Below, one piece after another: positions 59,975 to 64,000 of a DNA stretch of 64,000 bases; positions within the stretch are counted from its first letter, which is position 1, and every line of letters begins with the position of its first letter. The notes under the pieces are model-generated. The model had not been told where the DNA came from. It worked only from the letters and a program-made list of their open reading frames with translations, and ran no database searches. Source of the stretch: Terfezia claveryi (taxonomy: Eukaryota; Ascomycota; Pezizomycetes; Pezizales; Pezizaceae); assembly GCA_015179025.1 (NCBI GenBank), contig WHUX01000012.1, forward strand, positions 248,001 to 312,000. Direction: 5' to 3'. The translations under genes and the position numbers were made by a program.

Positions 59975-61990
59975 ATGGCTACTACTGCATTTGCTCCATC
60001 TGCAGCCTCATCTCCACAACTCGACTCTCTTCAACCTGTTGCGGCTTCTCCACAAATAAGCCGGACATCAGCCCCAATGCAGCATAGTGCCTCACCTCCC
60101 TCGAGTTCAGCTTCTTTTTCATCTAATCTTCTTTCGACAACCTCGCCGTCAACTTCGCACCTACGTCAAAGGCCAGCGTACTCGCCTAATCCCTCTTCAA
60201 GGCTATCTACTGCTTCTCTCTCATTTACTCTTTCCCATAGGGATTCATTTGTACCACAGTATCCTTCATCTCTCTCATATACCTCTGTGAGGGATTTTGC
60301 TTATCCCAACCTACATCCGCTTCATTATGGCTCTCAGCCGGCGGCCGATACACCAGCCTCGTCTCATCGTGGTAGTCAATTCCTCGACGCAGGTGTTAAT
60401 GGAGGTGGATGGTTTAGCGGCAATACCTTTGGATATGGTGGCACGTCGAGTCAATATAGGCGACTCAGCGACCCAGCTTATCCCTCGTTCGGCACAGAGG
60501 AGAGAAGTGGAGGATGGAGTGGGAACTGGGCTTCGGGGTCGAGGAAGGGAAGCACCGAACATGGCGGAAAAGCGGATCAATTACCACCCCTGCAGTTTGA
60601 GGATGGCCCTCCATGGTTAGAGGATCCTGATTTACATAGCCCGGTGGTGATAAGTTCAAAGCACAGGAAACATAAATCTTCAGCTGCGCACATGCAAAGC
60701 TCTCAAGGTTACTCCCGGAGACCCAGTAAGAACGCAGTTGTTGGAGACTTCAATGAGGGGTGGAGGGATGAGGCTTCCGCAGGAGGCCAGGCGTCTCGGA
60801 ATAATCACCTTGGTGATATTAGTGACGGAGAACCTGGTGGAGAGTTCCACAATCAACCAGGGGGTCGGGACTATTACACAAGCGAGCAAGACTCTGGGGA
60901 CTTTGTGGGTGGCCCATTTTCTCAGGGAAATGGCAATCAAGAGTACTTCTCAGAAGAGGAAGATGGTGTGTATTCGGAGGATGGCGAAGAAGATGATTTT
61001 GGAGACCCTAGTAGATTGTCGAATCAGTACTTTATCACGATAGCCTCGCCAGCTGAGGAAATGCATGGAAAGGCAGTTGCTCTATTTGATTTCCAAAAAG
61101 AGAATGAGAACGAATTAGGATTGGTAGAAGGCCAAGTTATCTGGGTTAGCTATCGTCATGGGATGGGATGGCTTGTTGCCGAAGATCCAAAGACTAGAGA
61201 GTCGGGGCTCGTGCCGGAAGAATACGTGCGCTTGTTGCGGGATATTCAACAGCCTTTATTCGTGGAGGGCTCTGGCGCTGATGAGGATGAAGAAGATGGT
61301 TCTGAACTTAACCTGACTACATCACATTCTCCCCCAGCGTCAGGATATTCTAACGGGATGAAACCTGTTGTATCCACGTTTTCCACCTCATCCCAAGACG
61401 TCCATCCGTATTCAGGCCCTTTGCACCAACCAGGGGAACAAGCTCCACCAAGGACTCTCAGCAGAAGCGGACATGGGGGATTGAGCAGCCAAACACAGAC
61501 ACCAACAGTTGGAGGGTGGGAGGATAGGATTGAGGCGTTGGAGAGGGCCCGGGAGCAGGCATTGATGGAAGAGAATCACAGCGGTTATAAACCGAGAACT
61601 GGTAGTACGGTTAGCAGCACTGGTGACGAAACTCCTCGAGCTGGACACGGCGGAGGTTGGGGCGGGCCGCGGCGGGACAGTAGTGAAATTGGAGAGGGAG
61701 AGACTAGCCACAGGAGGAAGAATTCACGATTAGGCTTCGTGGACGAGAGCGAAGAGGGCCGGGACACAAACGCTAAACCGAGCGGGAATACATCCAACAA
61801 AGGGAAGGAACGGGCACCTGAAGCAGTATCGGAGACGCTTCCGTCTACCGCCTTATCGCCCCCAGATTTACCACATGACAAGTTATCCCCCACTGCAAGT
61901 GTACCGACTTCGGCCAATCAATTTGACGATTGCGCAGGACTAGGCATCGACTTTCTAGATAGAAATACCGCCAATAGTGCATCACGGTGA
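59975..61990 (+). CDS. Nbp2/Skb5-like SH3 domain adaptor
   Basis: Adaptor of the Nbp2 family, which in yeast brings the phosphatase Ptc1 to the HOG and wall-integrity MAPK pathways. It is an intronless frame of 671 residues from the Met of MATTAFAPSA. The first 340 residues are Ser/Pro/Gly-rich and disordered in look, followed by an acidic stretch (about 310-345). The SH3 domain is at about 365-422: KAVALFDFQKENENELGLVEGQ, WVSYRHGMGWLVAEDP and SGLVPEEYVRLL. It keeps the ALYDF-like, GW and P-x-x-Y positions, and its spacing is that of Nbp2 rather than generic SH3 proteins. The tail is charged, with a predicted short coiled coil (WEDRIEALERAREQALMEE). It is much longer than yeast Nbp2 (236 residues) owing to the disordered flanks. 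Confidence 0.85.
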   Translation: MATTAFAPSAASSPQLDSLQPVAASPQISRTSAPMQHSASPPSSSASFSSNLLSTTSPSTSHLRQRPAYSPNPSSRLSTASLSFTLSHRDSFVPQYPSSLSYTSVRDFAYPNLHPLHYGSQPAADTPASSHRGSQFLDAGVNGGGWFSGNTFGYGGTSSQYRRLSDPAYPSFGTEERSGGWSGNWASGSRKGSTEHGGKADQLPPLQFEDGPPWLEDPDLHSPVVISSKHRKHKSSAAHMQSSQGYSRRPSKNAVVGDFNEGWRDEASAGGQASRNNHLGDISDGEPGGEFHNQPGGRDYYTSEQDSGDFVGGPFSQGNGNQEYFSEEEDGVYSEDGEEDDFGDPSRLSNQYFITIASPAEEMHGKAVALFDFQKENENELGLVEGQVIWVSYRHGMGWLVAEDPKTRESGLVPEEYVRLLRDIQQPLFVEGSGADEDEEDGSELNLTTSHSPPASGYSNGMKPVVSTFSTSSQDVHPYSGPLHQPGEQAPPRTLSRSGHGGLSSQTQTPTVGGWEDRIEALERAREQALMEENHSGYKPRTGSTVSSTGDETPRAGHGGGWGGPRRDSSEIGEGETSHRRKNSRLGFVDESEEGRDTNAKPSGNTSNKGKERAPEAVSETLPSTALSPPDLPHDKLSPTASVPTSANQFDDCAGLGIDFLDRNTANSASR

Positions 61991-64000
61991 CCCACCCCAA
62001 AGAAGGGGTCGAGGCTGGGAGTCTTAAAATGACAAGGCACAGCAATCAGCCATTTCTTCGTTATAATTTGGAGTTTTTATTTTTAGGGGAAATGGACTCT
62101 CATGGAAATGAACCCAAAAAGCACCTGTGAGAACAGAGTGCTTCGCGGGCTATATATACGCATTGATATGTGATGTACGGATTACTTTAATCTTTGACGA
62201 TGGGTCAGGAGGGAAGAATGGAAAACTCTGCTAAGAGAAATAGGTGGATTCTGTGTGTTATTCACGGCTCTTAGCTTGCTGCTCGAATTTTTTCTTCTTT
62301 GATAAATTGATTTTCATTAAGTTTGTCTCCTTTTCTGTCAATTAGTCCTTTTTATTCATTTTCTTTGTATGCTTTTTTTCATCCCGAGTTTTCACTCGTT
62401 AACTCGGGCAGGGGAGGGGTGCCCAGTTACCTACTATACCCTCGACATATCATATTCTCTCCCATCTTGTCGACGAAGAAGCTTTTGGTTCTGCACGCAA
62501 GATAACAGTCACACATCACATCAATCCTCAATGCTTGTAAATTGATAACTTGAAATGATAGGAAGTATCGGCCATTGTGTCATTGGTTTCTTTGGATTAG
62601 GACGCAGTGATTCATCATATAGTGCATTGTTTAATCTTGCATGGGTCGCAATTGGTAGATCGAGTTTCCATTTGATGTAACGCAAGCTGGTCACTAATTA
62701 CCCTAAACACTAGATTGGCGTCATATATATCTTTGGCACGTTGAAAAGCCTAGCTCTACGGCATCCTTCTTCATACAATATCCCAGTTCAAGGAATGCTA
62801 TACAAGAGATTTAAAAGCAGCTCAAGAGGAACTCATGGTGAACTCTCTTGTAGGTTGTCTGTTCGGGAAATTTTGTAAGGGGAATAGAAAAGAGGTGAAG
62901 TACGATGCCCCCCGCTATGGGATGGTCAATTCAGCGTGAAAATGCTAAGGTCTGGGATTCTCCTCTCTTGTCTCATAGCCTCCACCATTTTGAAGTACCT
63001 CTTTTGTGAAGGTTTATCTTGGGTAGTCTTAAATTTCAGGAAGCACTTAGGTACGACTCCAAGCAGGTTCAGCTAGTAATCACTCCTTTATACGTCAGTT
63101 CCTATCAACCGGTCTAAAGCAGTGCGAGGTTTGCTAGTGGCAGCTCAAATGTGCTAAGGGGAATATGCGGCTTTGGCAGGCTGTTAGGGAATTATGACCC
63201 CTCCTTAGGTATTCAAATGGAATGCTTTTACGAAGTAATTGCCTCAAGAGTGCAAAGTATAAGCGGACCAGATTACAGGAATCGATATCTTACACACTTG
63301 ACTTGACATAACCTGTTCCAATATTGATTTCGATTAGATACAGAACGACCTAGAGTACTGGTTAATCAGAAGATTTATTCAGCTCAACTCTAACCCCCAA
63401 TCCTCTTGTGCAGGGGTTTGGGGTTGTCTGGTTAGGTTCACTGGGTTTACCGGTTACCCTCAACACCCGCTGTTTAGTTCCTCAAACATACCATGTGCGC
63501 GATGGCCACGCACTGTATCCATATCTGACGAGACGTGCCTTGGTTGGCTTCCCATAGTACAATTCCGAACCATCCGTTTATGTTGACAGCGTGGAATAAT
63601 ACTACATTAGAAATTACTCCATACAAGATATATAGAGGGTATGCGGGTGGTATCGCACGGGGCAATATTACAAGAGAAAGGCCCCTACTTGCACCACTGT
63701 TAATCTTGATCGTTAGAGCAGCAAAGGTCATATCAAACTTTTAAAGTGATGCTATCAGATCCTACAATCCAAAGTGGGTGTCACCGTAGTTTACCAGAGC
63801 GTTTTTGTGAGCATCTCCAGTGCCGAAGGATTTTCTACGCATATCTCCAACAATATGCTGGGGTTAACCCCAGATATTTCATATTTACGGAATACATCTT
63901 GTCATAGGCAGGTGCTGAGTTCAATATTAGCGGAATCAATTTGTGAAACCACCCCAGAGCATTGTAAATGATTCTAGATCACTTAAGTGTCAAGTACACC
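61991..64000. other. 3' flank of the Nbp2-like gene and unannotated right edge
   Basis: No gene is supported in the last 2 kb. The first 500 nt are T-rich and probably include the 3' untranslated region. TTACCCTCAA occurs at 63454-63463. An open stretch at 63474-63731 (-) has hydrophobic segments but no recognised domain and may belong to something beyond the edge. Confidence 0.5.

Overview
This window looks like nuclear DNA of a filamentous ascomycete (Pezizomycotina). Supporting signs are protein-coding genes split by short introns (about 40-70 nt) with GT..AG ends and CTNAC-like branch sites, a Zn2Cys6 regulator, a Spa2/SpaA polarisome scaffold, a fungal TRP-like (FLC/Pkd2) membrane protein and an AidB-type acyl-CoA dehydrogenase. 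I see no bacterial operons, CRISPR array, rRNA or convincing tRNA. The loose spacing (twelve well supported genes in 64 kb) and several decayed repeats would fit an early-diverging lineage such as Pezizomycetes, but that placement is a weak inference.

Layout: 1-4107 (-) tricalbin, cut by the left edge; 6771-8728 (-) epsin-type adaptor (ENT3-like); 9427-10346 (+) mitochondrial-type cyclophilin; 10660-12111 a large inverted repeat; 13339-15309 (+) FYVE+RING protein; 17432-22047 (-) TRP-like membrane protein; 23660-26235 (-) acyl-CoA dehydrogenase; 26236-31057 a gene-poor stretch holding a MITE-like element; 31058-34093 (+) protein with two cNMP-binding folds, an F-box and LRRs; 34943-35338 relic of a pogo-type transposon; 36120-38822 (-) M28 glutamate carboxypeptidase-like peptidase; 39772-42039 (+) F-box protein; 43971-46925 (-) Zn2Cys6 transcription factor; 48849-52330 (-) Spa2-like scaffold; 52331-56922 gene-poor; 56923-58081 (-) SSU72 CTD phosphatase; 59975-61990 (+) Nbp2-like SH3 protein; 61991-64000 no supported gene.

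The genes do not form a biosynthetic cluster. They are mostly housekeeping or cell-architecture genes: membrane contact sites (tricalbin), TGN/endosome traffic (ENT3-like, FYVE-RING), polarity (Spa2), stress/wall signalling (Nbp2, FLC-type protein), mRNA 3' end formation and transcription (SSU72), and ubiquitin ligase adaptors (two F-box proteins). Exon models were built by hand by matching reading phase across splice sites; all phases close, but none is backed by transcripts.

The least explained signal is between the genes. A 10-mer, AACCAGACTA, occurs ten times exactly (about 0.12 expected by chance) and always outside coding sequence. A second 10-mer, TTACCCTGAA, occurs seven times. The two occur together inside both arms of the 10660-12111 inverted repeat, so both may be fragments of one undescribed short repeat family.
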